Shown: positions 10,019-18,526, counted from the stretch's first letter. The stretch: DNA of 64,000 bases from W0P28-013 sp051878315 (GCA_051878315.1 JBJEJW010000063.1:32698-96697); one strand, 5' to 3'. Notes: generated by a model from the letters alone, not told the origin. Made by a program: numbers and translations.

Positions 10019-10599
10019 ATTGATGTGGTTAAAAATTCGTTTAATTTCTGCATGGCGCGTGCACGATGGCTGATGCTGTTTTTGGTCGCTGCCGGCAACT
10101 CGGCAAAGGTTTGGTCATAACCGTCGGGTACAAACAACGAATCGTACCCAAAACCGCCGGTACCACGTTCTTCGGTGACGATGTGCCCTGTAACAATGCC
10201 TTCGAAATAATAAACTGTTTTATTGGCAATCAATGTCACCACGGTGCGGAATTGCGCGCGGCGGTCGCTTATGCCCGATAGCGCAGCCAACAACTTGGCA
10301 CGATTTTTGGCAAAATCGGCAGGCTCGCCTGCATACCGTGCCGAATAAACACCAGGCGCACCATTCAATGCTGCTACTTCTAAACCGGTATCGTCGGCAA
10401 AACAATCGACACCGAAACGCTCGTTCACATAGCGTGCCTTTTGCAATGCGTTATCTTGCAAAGTGTTACCTGTTTCCGGAATGTCGTCGTGGCAACCGAG
10501 TGATGATAGTCCAATCAACTCGACTGATGGAGTCAGAATGGCTTTGACTTCGTCCAACTTGTGCGCATTGTGTGTGGCAAAAACCAATTTCTTCAGCAT
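10015..10599 (-). CDS. rdgB: XTP/dITP diphosphatase (RdgB/HAM1)
   Basis: House-cleaning pyrophosphatase that hydrolyses dITP, XTP and ITP to monophosphates and keeps them out of nucleic acids. The motif FATHNAHKLDEV at the N-terminus binds the triphosphate. FADDTGLEVAALNGAPGVYSAR is the central signature (cited here in part as DDTGLEV), and GFGYDSLFVP and SHRARAM complete the set. The ATG at 10599 gives the standard start MLKKLVFATHN; an upstream in-frame start at 10626 would add nine residues but falls on the promoter -7 element (10624-10631), so it is rejected. First gene of the operon that continues with porZ. Confidence 0.95.
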   Translation of the reverse strand: MLKKLVFATHNAHKLDEVKAILTPSVELIGLSSLGCHDDIPETGNTLQDNALQKARYVNERFGVDCFADDTGLEVAALNGAPGVYSARYAGEPADFAKNRAKLLAALSGISDRRAQFRTVVTLIANKTVYYFEGIVTGHIVTEERGTGGFGYDSLFVPDGYDQTFAELPAATKNSISHRARAMQKLNEFLTTSI

Positions 10600-10623
10600 A
10601 ATAGGCCTGATTAAAAAGTGGGA

Positions 10624-10631
10624 CAAAGATA
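10624..10631 (-). promoter_or_regulatory. Promoter -7 element of the rdgB-porZ operon
   Basis: TATCTTTG on the minus strand matches the Bacteroidota -7 consensus TAnnTTTG and lies 25 nt before the rdgB ATG. No clear -33 TTTG was found at the usual distance. It is back to back with the rnr promoter. Confidence 0.6.
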
Positions 10632-10670
10632 CAAAAAAATAAAGTTTTTGGATAATTTTCGGGACAAGAG

Positions 10671-10701
10671 TTGCAAAATTGTACGCTTTTTGTTACTTTT
10701 G
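10671..10701 (+). promoter_or_regulatory. Promoter of rnr
   Basis: A TTG box (10671-10673) and TACTTTTG (10694-10701) are separated by 20 bp and lie 23 nt before the rnr ATG at 10725. This arrangement also shows that an in-frame TTG at 10671 is not the start of the protein. Confidence 0.75.
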
Positions 10702-10724
10702 TCCTATTAAAAAATGTATGTGGC

Positions 10725-12863
10725 ATGAAAAATAAAGATAAAAGGACAATACAACACGCAACGCTCATGTCGGCTGTGGCCGGTATTTTTGCCGAAATAC
10801 CAACCAAAACATTGAATTGTAAACAGTTGGCGCACGCTTTGGGATTGCATACCGAACTGCAACGGCGCTCGTTGAACGACGTTTTGACCGATATGTGCGA
10901 TCAAGGCGCATTGATTCAGTTGGCACCCGGTAAGTATCGTATGAATTTACGTCAAAACCATGTAACGGGCATACTCGATCGCCAAACAGTGGCCAAAAAG
11001 ACCTATTTGGTACCCGACGACGGCGGCGAACGAGTCTTTATTGCCGAACGCAGTATGGGGTGCGCACTCAATGGCGACCGCGTGCGTGTGTTGCTCTATC
11101 CGCGGCGTAAGGGATACGAGCAAGAGGGCGAAGTGGCGGAAGTACTCGAACGTGCCAAAACGGAATTTGTTGGCGTGCTTGAAATCAAATCGTCGTTTGC
11201 TTTCCTCAGCGTCGATCGCAAGCAACTTGTGCACGATATATTTATCCCGCTCGACAAACTGCATGGCGGCAAAAACGGTCAGAAATGTATTGCACGCATT
11301 GTCGAATGGGACGACAAAACCAAAAATCCTATCGGCGAAGTGGTCGATGTGTTGGGCTATGTAGGCGATAATAATACCGAGATGCACGCTATATTGGCAG
11401 AGTTTGGTCTTCCGTATAAATATCCGGCAGAGGTGGAAGCCGCGGCCGATAAAATCGATGCGGGCATAACGCCTGCTGAGATTAAAAAACGTATCGATAT
11501 GCGCTCCGTTTGCACATTTACCATCGACCCGCGCGATGCCAAAGACTTCGACGATGCCCTATCGATTCGATTGCTCGACGATGGTTTATGGGAAATAGGC
11601 GTACACATTGCCGACGTAACGCACTATGTAACCGAAGGCAGTATCATCGATAAGGAAGCCTATCGACGTGCCACGTCAGTCTATTTGGTTGATCGCACGG
11701 TGCCTATGCTGCCCGAACATTTGTGCAACGGCATTTGCTCGCTGCGCCCGAACGAAGAGAAATTGGCCTATTCCGTCATCTTCCGCATGGACGATTTTGC
11801 CGATGTGAAAGACTACACCATCGCACGCACGGTCATCAAATCCGACCGCCGCTTTACCTACGAAGAGGCGCAAGAACGCATCGAAACCGGACAAGGCGAT
11901 TTTGCTGAAGAGTTGCTGAAACTCAATGAGTTGGCCAAAATCCTGCGCACGCAACGCTTTGCCAAAGGTGCCATCGCATTTGAACGTGTCGAAACGCGTT
12001 TCGACATCGACGAAAACGGCAAACCGCTCAGTGTCTATTTCAAAGAGGCGAAAGATGCCAACAAGTTGGTCGAGGAGTTTATGCTGCTGGCCAACAAAAC
12101 GGTGGCTACGCACATCGGCAAGCCCAAAAAACGCGGCGAGGAGCCCAAAACGTTTGTCTATCGCGTACACGACGTGCCGAATCCCGACAAATTGGCCAAC
12201 TTGGCCGAATTTATCAAACGCTTTGGCTACAAAGTGAAAACGACGGGACGCAACACCGAAGTGTCGGCTTCCATCAATCATCTGTTGGACGAAGTGGAAG
12301 GCAAAAAAGAACAAAACCTGATAGAAACGCTCGCTATCCGCTCGATGGCAAAAGCCATTTACAGCACCGACAACTGCGGCCACTACGGTTTGGCGTTCAA
12401 CTACTATACGCACTTCACGTCGCCTATTCGCCGTTATCCCGACATGATGGTGCACCGCCTGCTCACGCGCTATCTCGACGGCGGCAAAAGCGTCGATGCC
12501 GTAACGTGGGAAACCTATTGCAAGCACAGCAGCGATATGGAACAGTTGGCGGCCAACGCCGAACGCGCCTCCATCAAATACAAACAGGTGGAATTTATGA
12601 CCGAACGCATCGGGCAGGTGTACGATGGTGTCATATCGGGCGTTACCGATTGGGGCATCTATGTGGAACTGAATGAAAATAAGTGCGAAGGCATGATTTC
12701 GGTGCGCGACTTGGGCAACGATTATTACATGTTCGACGAAAAAAACTATTGCATCGTCGGGCGCCATTCCGGCAAAAAATTTCAACTCGGCGATGCCGTA
12801 ACCGTAAAAATTGCGCATACCGATTTGCTGAAAAAACAATTGGATTTACAACTTATAAACTAA
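10725..12863 (+). CDS. rnr: Ribonuclease R
   Basis: Processive 3'-5' exoribonuclease of the RNB/RNase II family that degrades structured RNA and takes part in rRNA and mRNA turnover. Taking the ATG at 10725 gives 712 residues. In order there are an N-terminal winged-helix-like segment, cold-shock domains (KYRMNL onwards), the catalytic RNB domain beginning near DPRDAKDFDDALSI with the metal-binding Asp residues, HIADVTHYV, and FTSPIRRYPDMMVHR, and a C-terminal S1 domain (GVISGVTDWGIYVEL). The Lys-rich tail of E. coli RNase R is absent. A SIMPL-domain gene follows after 6 nt, probably in the same transcript. Confidence 0.95.
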   Translation: MKNKDKRTIQHATLMSAVAGIFAEIPTKTLNCKQLAHALGLHTELQRRSLNDVLTDMCDQGALIQLAPGKYRMNLRQNHVTGILDRQTVAKKTYLVPDDGGERVFIAERSMGCALNGDRVRVLLYPRRKGYEQEGEVAEVLERAKTEFVGVLEIKSSFAFLSVDRKQLVHDIFIPLDKLHGGKNGQKCIARIVEWDDKTKNPIGEVVDVLGYVGDNNTEMHAILAEFGLPYKYPAEVEAAADKIDAGITPAEIKKRIDMRSVCTFTIDPRDAKDFDDALSIRLLDDGLWEIGVHIADVTHYVTEGSIIDKEAYRRATSVYLVDRTVPMLPEHLCNGICSLRPNEEKLAYSVIFRMDDFADVKDYTIARTVIKSDRRFTYEEAQERIETGQGDFAEELLKLNELAKILRTQRFAKGAIAFERVETRFDIDENGKPLSVYFKEAKDANKLVEEFMLLANKTVATHIGKPKKRGEEPKTFVYRVHDVPNPDKLANLAEFIKRFGYKVKTTGRNTEVSASINHLLDEVEGKKEQNLIETLAIRSMAKAIYSTDNCGHYGLAFNYYTHFTSPIRRYPDMMVHRLLTRYLDGGKSVDAVTWETYCKHSSDMEQLAANAERASIKYKQVEFMTERIGQVYDGVISGVTDWGIYVELNENKCEGMISVRDLGNDYYMFDEKNYCIVGRHSGKKFQLGDAVTVKIAHTDLLKKQLDLQLIN

Positions 12864-12869
12864 AAAACT

Positions 12870-13574
12870 ATGGACAAAAATCGAATCATCGCAGCCTCTA
12901 TTTTGGCTGCCGGCATCGTGGTGTGTGGCGTGTTGCTGATGTGCGCACTCTACAATTTTACCTATCGCGACCGTTGTGTTACTGTCAAGGGACTATCCGT
13001 CAAAGAGTTTCCGGCCGACAAAGTGGTTTGTCCGCTGGTGTTCAAAGAGATTGGCGACAACTTGCAGGAACTGTACACCAACATCAACACCAAAAACAAA
13101 ATCATCACCGATTTTGTGGAATCCTACGGCATTTCGGCCGACGACATCAGCATCGCTGCACCCGAAATCGTCGATTTGCAGGCCGACCGTTACCTCTCCG
13201 AGCGCCCGCCGTATCGCTACAATGTAACATCGGTGATTACCATCTCAAGCGCCGAAGTCGATAAGGTGAAACACCTGATGGCACAGCAGAGCGAATTGCT
13301 CAAAAAAGGCGTGGCGTTGGTAGCCGGCGACTATCGTTACAATGTTACCTACGACTTCACCGGACTGAACGACGTGAAACCGGCCATGATAGAAGAGGCC
13401 ACCAAAAATGCACGCGCCGCCGCCGAAAAATTTGCCGCCGACAGCGATAGCAAACTCGGTCAGATAAGGCGCGCTTCGCAAGGGCAATGCTCCATTACCG
13501 ACCGCGACGCCAATACGCCCGACATCAAGACAGTGCGCGTGGTTACAACCGTAGAATACTATTTGCACGACTAA
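12870..13574 (+). CDS. SIMPL (DUF541) domain protein
   Basis: Exported or membrane-anchored protein of the SIMPL family, found in periplasmic and outer-membrane-associated proteins of unknown exact role. Residues 7-29 form a hydrophobic anchor or signal (IIAASILAAGIVVCGVLLM). The SIMPL domain follows: VTVKGLSVKEFPADKV at its start, the YRYNVTSVITISS strand, and the helix with EEATKNARAAAEKFAADS. The C-terminal strand is KTVRVVTTVEYYL. Length 234 fits. Its stop codon overlaps the ATG of the next gene by one base (TAATG), so expression is coupled. Confidence 0.85.
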   Translation: MDKNRIIAASILAAGIVVCGVLLMCALYNFTYRDRCVTVKGLSVKEFPADKVVCPLVFKEIGDNLQELYTNINTKNKIITDFVESYGISADDISIAAPEIVDLQADRYLSERPPYRYNVTSVITISSAEVDKVKHLMAQQSELLKKGVALVAGDYRYNVTYDFTGLNDVKPAMIEEATKNARAAAEKFAADSDSKLGQIRRASQGQCSITDRDANTPDIKTVRVVTTVEYYLHD

Positions 13575-14038
13575 TGATGAATATTGATGTAGAAAAACGG
13601 GCAGCGCAAGCCGAAAATTATTTCCGCGCGGGCTACAACTGCGCGCAGTCGGTCTATATGGCCTATGCCGATTTGTTCGATATGGATGTTGATATGGCAG
13701 CCAAAATCAGTGCACCGCTTGGCGGCGGCATGGGACGTTTGCGCGAAGTGTGCGGCGCGTGCAGTGGTATGTTTCTGCTGGCAGGGCTGGCCATTCCGGC
13801 CAATAACCCCGCCGACAAAGAGGCCAAAGCCGACAACTATCGCTTGGTACAAGCATTGGCGGCCGAGTTCAAAGCCGAAAATGGATCGATTATCTGTCGC
13901 GAACTGCTCGGACTTGACCACCGACATGACGAACCAACACCCGAAGCACGCACCGATGCTTATTACAAAAAACGCCCTTGCGCCGAGTTGGTACATATCG
14001 CTGCCGAAATTGTAGGAAAAAAACTCGCAGACTTATAA
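13574..14038 (+). CDS. C_GCAxxG_C_C family protein
   Basis: Small cytoplasmic protein of the C_GCAxxG_C_C family, often annotated as a putative redox or metal-binding protein; no firm function is known. The family pattern is visible: YNCAQSV near residue 21, GGGMGRLREVCGACSGM near residues 51-67, and later Cys residues in IICREL and RPCAEL. The chosen ATG at 13574 shares its A with the previous stop; an ATG at 13577 is the alternative. An in-frame non-ATG extension to 13487 would run inside the SIMPL gene and is unlikely. The gene ends 44 nt before dtd. Confidence 0.88.
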   Translation: MMNIDVEKRAAQAENYFRAGYNCAQSVYMAYADLFDMDVDMAAKISAPLGGGMGRLREVCGACSGMFLLAGLAIPANNPADKEAKADNYRLVQALAAEFKAENGSIICRELLGLDHRHDEPTPEARTDAYYKKRPCAELVHIAAEIVGKKLADL

Positions 14039-14058
14039 AAAGTTCCAAAAAAAATAGT

Positions 14059-14066
14059 TACATTTG
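14059..14066 (+). promoter_or_regulatory. Probable -7 element before dtd
   Basis: TACATTTG matches TAnnTTTG and ends 16 nt before the dtd ATG. The -33 position is poor, so this may be a weak promoter that supplements read-through from upstream. Confidence 0.5.
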
Positions 14067-14082
14067 CACACTGTAACAATTT

Positions 14083-14535
14083 ATGCGGATTCTGGTACAA
14101 AGGGTAGCATATGCGTCCGTTACCATTGACGGGAACGTGAAAGCGCAAATCGCCGAAGGATTGCTGGTGTTTGTTGGTATTGAAGATGCTGATAATCAGC
14201 AAGATGTGGAGTGGTTGGTGAATAAGGTTGTCAACTTGCGCATTTTTGGCGACGAACATGGCGTGATGAATCGCTCGTTGCTCGATACGGGTGGCAACTT
14301 GTTGATAGTAAGTCAGTTCACGCTGCACGCATCGACGGCGAAAGGTAATCGCCCATCATACATCAAAGCCGCGAAGCCCGAGGTAGCGGCACCGTTGTAC
14401 GATAGTTTTTGTCGCATGGCTGCGCAAAAGTTAGGGAAACCCGTCATGACAGGCACATTTGGTGCCGATATGAAAGTGGAGTTGTTGAACGACGGTCCCG
14501 TAACCATTTGGATAGATTCGAAACGCAGAGAGTAA
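14083..14535 (+). CDS. dtd: D-aminoacyl-tRNA deacylase
   Basis: Cytoplasmic proofreading enzyme that removes D-amino acids (and glycine from tRNA-Ala) from mischarged tRNA. The 150 residues match the family length. Signatures are MRILVQRV at the start, LLIVSQFTL in the active site, the RPSY block, and GPVTIWIDSK close to the C-terminus, which carries the cross-subunit Gly-Pro-type motif of the homodimer. It has its own likely -7 element and precedes deoC by 30 nt. Confidence 0.95.
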   Translation: MRILVQRVAYASVTIDGNVKAQIAEGLLVFVGIEDADNQQDVEWLVNKVVNLRIFGDEHGVMNRSLLDTGGNLLIVSQFTLHASTAKGNRPSYIKAAKPEVAAPLYDSFCRMAAQKLGKPVMTGTFGADMKVELLNDGPVTIWIDSKRRE

Positions 14536-14565
14536 AAACAATATAATCATCTTAAATTATTTATC

Positions 14566-15450
14566 ATGGAAAAAATGAAAGAATTGTACGCACAGTACAA
14601 CTGCAACCTGAGCGATGCCGAAGTGAAGGCCGCTGTCGAAAAAATTGTAGCCGAAAACTACGATGCCAACAACAACGTGGAAGTGTGGAAAAAATGTTTG
14701 AATTCCATCGATTTGACTTCGCTGAATGGTACCGATACCGAAGACAAAATCGGTCGGATGATGCAGAAAGTCAACGATTTCCCGCAAAATTTCCCCGGTT
14801 TGCCAAATGTGGCTGCCGTGTGCGTTTATCCGGCATTGGTACCGGTGTCGCGCGCCGTACTCGAAAAAGATAACGGCGTGAACATTGCGGCGGTGGCTGC
14901 TTGTTTCCCTGCTTCGCAATCGTTCATCGAAGTGAAAGTGGCCGAAACGGCTATGACCGTCAAAGCCGGTGCCGACGAAATAGATGTGGTCATTTCCATC
15001 GGTAAATTTTTTAGCGGCTTACACAGCGAAGTGTACGACGAATTGCGCGAACTGAAAGCCGCTTGTGGCAAAGCACATCTGAAAGTGATTCTCGAAAGTG
15101 GCGCGTTGCGTTCGGCTGTCGAGGTGAAACAAGCATCGTTGTTGGCAATTGCGGCCGGTGCCGATTTCATCAAAACATCGACCGGCAAAACCGAACCGGC
15201 TGCCACACTCGAAGCAGCGTATGTCATGTGCGGCGCCATCAAAGAATATTACGAGAAGACCGGCATTAAAATCGGCTTCAAACCGGCCGGCGGCGTATCG
15301 ACCACCGAAGAGGCTGTGAAATTCTACAGCGTGGTGAAAGCCGTGCTCGGCGACGAATGGTTGAACAACAAACTGTTCCGTTTCGGAGCAAGCCGTTTGG
15401 CCAACAATCTGCTCAGCAGCATCGAAGGCAAAGAGGTGAAATATTTCTAA
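14566..15450 (+). CDS. deoC: Deoxyribose-phosphate aldolase
   Basis: Class I aldolase that reversibly splits 2-deoxyribose 5-phosphate into glyceraldehyde 3-phosphate and acetaldehyde, feeding deoxynucleoside sugar into glycolysis. The Schiff-base lysine is Lys203 in FIKTSTGKTE. Asp140 in ADEIDVVI and Lys239 in GFKPAGGVS correspond to the other catalytic residues known from E. coli DERA. Length 294 is longer than the E. coli enzyme (259), mainly through an N-terminal extension of about 40 residues. No other deo genes are adjacent. Confidence 0.94.
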   Translation: MEKMKELYAQYNCNLSDAEVKAAVEKIVAENYDANNNVEVWKKCLNSIDLTSLNGTDTEDKIGRMMQKVNDFPQNFPGLPNVAAVCVYPALVPVSRAVLEKDNGVNIAAVAACFPASQSFIEVKVAETAMTVKAGADEIDVVISIGKFFSGLHSEVYDELRELKAACGKAHLKVILESGALRSAVEVKQASLLAIAAGADFIKTSTGKTEPAATLEAAYVMCGAIKEYYEKTGIKIGFKPAGGVSTTEEAVKFYSVVKAVLGDEWLNNKLFRFGASRLANNLLSSIEGKEVKYF

Positions 15451-15478
15451 ATCTGCTTTGGAAATATTTAGTAGGCAG

Positions 15479-15502
15479 GAACTCTTCGGTTACGGGGAGT
15501 TC
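15479..15502 (+). terminator. Possible terminator after deoC
   Basis: GAACTC and GAGTTC form a short stem around a 12-base loop, followed by TTTGCTTGTTG. The stem is short and the T tract broken, so termination would be weak. Confidence 0.4.
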
Positions 15503-15544
15503 TTTGCTTGTTGCTCACGCTCCCCAAAAAATATGCCGACTGTT

Positions 15545-15576
15545 TTTGCATTTTGCCGTTTTTTGTTGTATTTTTG
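15545..15576 (+). promoter_or_regulatory. Promoter of the VanZ-like / dprA / recO genes
   Basis: TTTG (15545-15548) and TATTTTTG (15569-15576) with a 20-bp spacer form a near-perfect Bacteroidota promoter. The first ATG of the downstream gene is at 15615. Confidence 0.75.
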
Positions 15577-15614
15577 CAACATCCTTTGGTTGAATGCCCC
15601 AAAAATCGTGTGTA

Positions 15615-15989
15615 ATGTATCGTTTGCTGACTTGTTATTGGAAAACGTTTTGTTTTAGTTGCATCATTGCGGTGGTGTCGTTGGTGCCGTTTTCGGCCGA
15701 TACGCTGCCGCACATGCCGCATGGCGACAAATGGGCACACCTTGTTTTGTATTTTGTTTTGTCGTTCATCTTGTTTGTCGATTTGTACCGACAAGCACCC
15801 CAAGACCGAGGCAAATGGATGTGGGTTGTGGTGCTGTATGCGTTGCTTTTGGGTGGATTGATGGAATTTTTGCAGGGCGTATGCACGGTGTCGCGCTCCG
15901 CTTCGTGGCTCGATTTGCTGGCCGATGTGATGGGTAGCGGCTTGTTTTGCTTTGCTGCGTATTTGTTTTTCTATTGGCGCCGACGATGA
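15615..15989 (+). CDS. VanZ-like family membrane protein
   Basis: Small polytopic membrane protein of the VanZ-like family, whose general role is unknown; VanZ itself gives low-level teicoplanin resistance. Four hydrophobic helices are visible in 124 residues. Typical motifs are DKWAHLVLYFVLS in the second helix region, LLGGLMEFLQGV, and SASWLDLLADVMGSGLF. The ATG at 15615 is preferred over an in-frame start at 15594 because it gives a compact N-terminus behind the promoter. Its TGA overlaps the dprA ATG (ATGA). Confidence 0.85.
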   Translation: MYRLLTCYWKTFCFSCIIAVVSLVPFSADTLPHMPHGDKWAHLVLYFVLSFILFVDLYRQAPQDRGKWMWVVVLYALLLGGLMEFLQGVCTVSRSASWLDLLADVMGSGLFCFAAYLFFYWRRR

Positions 15990-17098
15990 TTCCTGACACA
16001 CTACGTTATCAGATAGGTTTGACGCTGTTGAACGGCATCGGACCGGTTAATGCTCGCAATTTGGTGGCCTATTTGGGCAGTCCCGAAGCGGTCTTTCGCG
16101 AACGTCCCGAAACGTTGCGCAAAATTCAAGGTATAGGCGACTGCTTGGCCGACAACATCACGCACCAACAGGTGTTGGCTCGCGCCGACGAGGAGGTGGA
16201 GTTTGTGGTCAAATATGGCATCGATACGCATTTTTTTACCGACACCACTTATCCGTATCGGCTCAAAGAGTGTGCCGATGCGCCTGTTTTAATCTATTCA
16301 AAAGGGACGATCGACTTCAACTCGGGGCGTTTTTTGGCCGTGGTTGGTACGCGCAAATTGACTCCTTATGGCAAAGATCTGTGTCAGAGTATTGTGCGAG
16401 ATTTGGCGCAGATGCAGCCTGATTTGACCATCGTCAGCGGCTTGGCCTACGGTGCCGATGTGGCGGCACATAAGGCGGCGCTCGACAACGGATTGCGCAC
16501 TTTTGGCGTGGTGGCGCATGGGTTGGATCGTATTTATCCGTCGGCCAATAGAGTCGTAGCGCAGAAAATGATAGAGCAGGGCGGAGCCGTATTGACTGAA
16601 TATACGAGTAAAACAGAGCCGTTGGCACCCAATTTTGTGGCGCGTAATCGCATTGTGGCAGGTCTGTGCGATGCCGTGTTGGTGGTGGAATCGGCACTGA
16701 AAGGTGGTTCACTGATAACAGCCGAGTTGGCCAACGACTACGATCGCGATGTGTTTGCCATCCCCGGACGCGCTACCGATGTGCAATCGCAGGGATGTAA
16801 TCAACTGATTTACAAAAATCAGGCGGTGTTGGTGCAGTCGGCCGATGATTTGGCAAACTTTATGTGCTGGAATACACAACCATTACCGCGTGAACGTCAA
16901 CAGGAGTTGTTTGCGGCGCTGACAGCCGACGAGCAGGCCATAGTCGATGTGTTACGTACCGACGATGCGGTTTACATCAACCATTTGGCGCAACGTAGCG
17001 GCATACCGTTGCAAAAAGTGTTGGGCTTGTTGGTTCAGATGGAGTTCAAAGGCTTGGTGCAGGCGTTGCCGGGCAGTCATTACAAAATGATGCTGTAG
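15986..17098 (+). CDS. dprA: DNA processing protein DprA/Smf
   Basis: Single-stranded-DNA binding protein that loads RecA onto incoming DNA in natural transformation; also kept in many bacteria without proven competence. Starting at the ATG in MIPDTLRY gives 370 residues. An N-terminal helix-hairpin-helix region (LLNGIGPVNARNLV) precedes the Rossmann-like DprA domain with VVGTRKLTPYG, VSGLAYGADVAAHKAAL, ARNRIVAGL and SLITAELA, then IPGRATD. The C-terminal 60 residues look like a winged helix. It overlaps the VanZ-like gene by 4 nt and is followed by recO after 2 nt. Confidence 0.95.
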   Translation: MIPDTLRYQIGLTLLNGIGPVNARNLVAYLGSPEAVFRERPETLRKIQGIGDCLADNITHQQVLARADEEVEFVVKYGIDTHFFTDTTYPYRLKECADAPVLIYSKGTIDFNSGRFLAVVGTRKLTPYGKDLCQSIVRDLAQMQPDLTIVSGLAYGADVAAHKAALDNGLRTFGVVAHGLDRIYPSANRVVAQKMIEQGGAVLTEYTSKTEPLAPNFVARNRIVAGLCDAVLVVESALKGGSLITAELANDYDRDVFAIPGRATDVQSQGCNQLIYKNQAVLVQSADDLANFMCWNTQPLPRERQQELFAALTADEQAIVDVLRTDDAVYINHLAQRSGIPLQKVLGLLVQMEFKGLVQALPGSHYKMML

Positions 17099-17100
17099 CC

Positions 17101-17817
17101 ATGTCGCACGTCGAAGCCATAGTGTTGCATGCGTTTCGTTACGGCGAAAGCAGCCATATTGTGCAGTTGTTGTCGCGCGAACACGGTTTATTGTCGTGTA
17201 TGGTGAAGGGTACGCGTCGTCGCTCGCCGATGTCGCCGGTGCTGATGCAGCCGTTTTCATTAGTCGATGCGGTGATGGATGTGCGTCCTAACCGACAATT
17301 TCAATTCCTGCGCGAGAGTGCGCCGTTGGCGTTGTACGACACTATTGCGAGTAATCCCGTAAAAAATGCTATGGCGCTGTTTTTGTGCGAAACGCTGTGT
17401 CGGGCGTTGCGCGAGTCGCCGGCCGATGCGCGTTTGTTCGATTTTGTGGCCGATTCGGTAGGTGTACTTAACCGCACGGAACAGGGCGTGGCCAATTTTC
17501 ATTTGGTGTTTCTTATCAAATTGACCTATTTTTTGGGCTTTTTCCCGAATTTGAGCGATTTTCGGGCCGGTGTGTTTTTTGATATGGAAAATAGTTCGTT
17601 TGTGAGCGTGCGTACCAATGTTCATACATTGGATGTGGCACAAACCGAAGTGTTTGCCCAACTGATGCGCATGGATTATGCCAATATGTATCTGTTTGCA
17701 ATGTCGGGAGCACAACGCAGCGATATTCTGGATAAGATTTTGATATACTACCGATTGCATCTGCCCGATTTCGGCGAAGTGAAGTCGTTCGATGTGTTGC
17801 GACAACTGTTTGCCTGA
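17101..17817 (+). CDS. recO: DNA repair protein RecO
   Basis: Mediator of the RecF recombination pathway that anneals DNA strands and helps RecR place RecA on SSB-coated DNA. The N-terminal OB fold is seen in VEAIVLHAFRYGESSHIVQL and MVKGTRRR. A helical C-terminal region follows. The four-cysteine zinc finger of some RecO proteins is not present. Length 238 is normal for the phylum. Directly behind dprA, so two recombination proteins share one transcript. Confidence 0.92.
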   Translation: MSHVEAIVLHAFRYGESSHIVQLLSREHGLLSCMVKGTRRRSPMSPVLMQPFSLVDAVMDVRPNRQFQFLRESAPLALYDTIASNPVKNAMALFLCETLCRALRESPADARLFDFVADSVGVLNRTEQGVANFHLVFLIKLTYFLGFFPNLSDFRAGVFFDMENSSFVSVRTNVHTLDVAQTEVFAQLMRMDYANMYLFAMSGAQRSDILDKILIYYRLHLPDFGEVKSFDVLRQLFA

Positions 17818-17819
17818 AA

Positions 17820-17851
17820 TTTGCATAAACCGTAAAAAAGTGCTACTTTTG
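17820..17851 (+). promoter_or_regulatory. Promoter of tRNA-Arg
   Basis: TTTG (17820-17823) and TACTTTTG (17844-17851) are spaced by 20 bp. The tRNA begins 12 nt after the -7 element. Confidence 0.75.
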
Positions 17852-17862
17852 CACTGTCATTC

Positions 17863-17934
17863 GGCCTTGTAGTTCAATGGATAGAATACGAGTTTCCTAA
17901 ACTTTAGATCCGGGTTCGATTCCCGGCAGGGCTA
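17863..17934 (+). tRNA. tRNA-Arg (anticodon CCT)
   Basis: A cloverleaf folds from 72 bases: acceptor stem GGCCTTG with CAGGGCT, an anticodon loop TTCCTAA reading AGG codons, and a perfect T-arm CCGGG-TTCGATT-CCCGG. The 3' CCA is not encoded (ACA follows). It has a strong promoter of its own and lies 40 nt before the SpoU methyltransferase gene, which has no separate promoter that I can see. Confidence 0.93.
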
Positions 17935-17974
17935 CAATGTTTTATATTCCTATCTTTTATATTTCCCGAAGAGT

Positions 17975-18511
17975 GTGAATCGTAAACTGAAAACCGAAGA
18001 AATTTTGCGGCTGACGCCCGCGGAGTTTGCCGCTGCCGACAAGATTCCGCTTGTTGTTGTGCTCGACGATGTGCGCAGTTTGCACAATGTCGGGTCGGTG
18101 TTTCGCACGGCCGATGCTTATCGTGTGGAGCGGATAGTGCTGTGCGGCATCACCGCTACGCCGCCCAATGCCGAGATACACAAAACCGCTTTGGGTGCCG
18201 AATTTACGGTTGTGTGGCAATATGCCGCCGATGCCGTTGCGGCGGTAGAGTCGCTCAAGGCCGATGGCTATGTGGTGTTGGCAGTCGAACAAGCCGAAGG
18301 TAGCATCAGCATGGACGACTTTGTGCCGGAGAGCGGGCGTAAATACGCCGTTGTGCTGGGCAACGAGGTGAAAGGCGTGCATCAAACCGTGGTCGATGCG
18401 AGCGATGCCTGCCTCGAACTGCCGCAGTTTGGCACGAAACATTCGCTCAATGTGAGCGTGGCGGCCGGCATCGTCATTTGGGAAATGGCCAAAATGTTCC
18501 GAACGAAGTAA
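17975..18511 (+). CDS. TrmH/SpoU family RNA methyltransferase
   Basis: S-adenosylmethionine-dependent 2'-O-ribose methyltransferase acting on tRNA or rRNA (SPOUT knot fold). Motif 1 is DDVRSLHNVGSVFRTADA, motif 2 YAVVLGNEVKGV and motif 3 HSLNVSVAAGIVIWE. At 178 residues it is the short form lacking an RNA-binding N-terminal domain, as in TrmL/TrmH-like proteins. The start is GTG at 17975; no ATG lies in frame upstream after the tRNA. Its position behind tRNA-Arg suggests joint transcription. The exact substrate cannot be told. Confidence 0.88.
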   Translation: MNRKLKTEEILRLTPAEFAAADKIPLVVVLDDVRSLHNVGSVFRTADAYRVERIVLCGITATPPNAEIHKTALGAEFTVVWQYAADAVAAVESLKADGYVVLAVEQAEGSISMDDFVPESGRKYAVVLGNEVKGVHQTVVDASDACLELPQFGTKHSLNVSVAAGIVIWEMAKMFRTK

Positions 18512-18526
18512 CGAAAAAACGTGCGT

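Noticed and set aside
10671..10724. Extended RNase R starting at TTG 10671
   Set aside because: The extension spans the -33 and -7 promoter boxes, and ATG 10725 begins the usual Lys-rich N-terminus.
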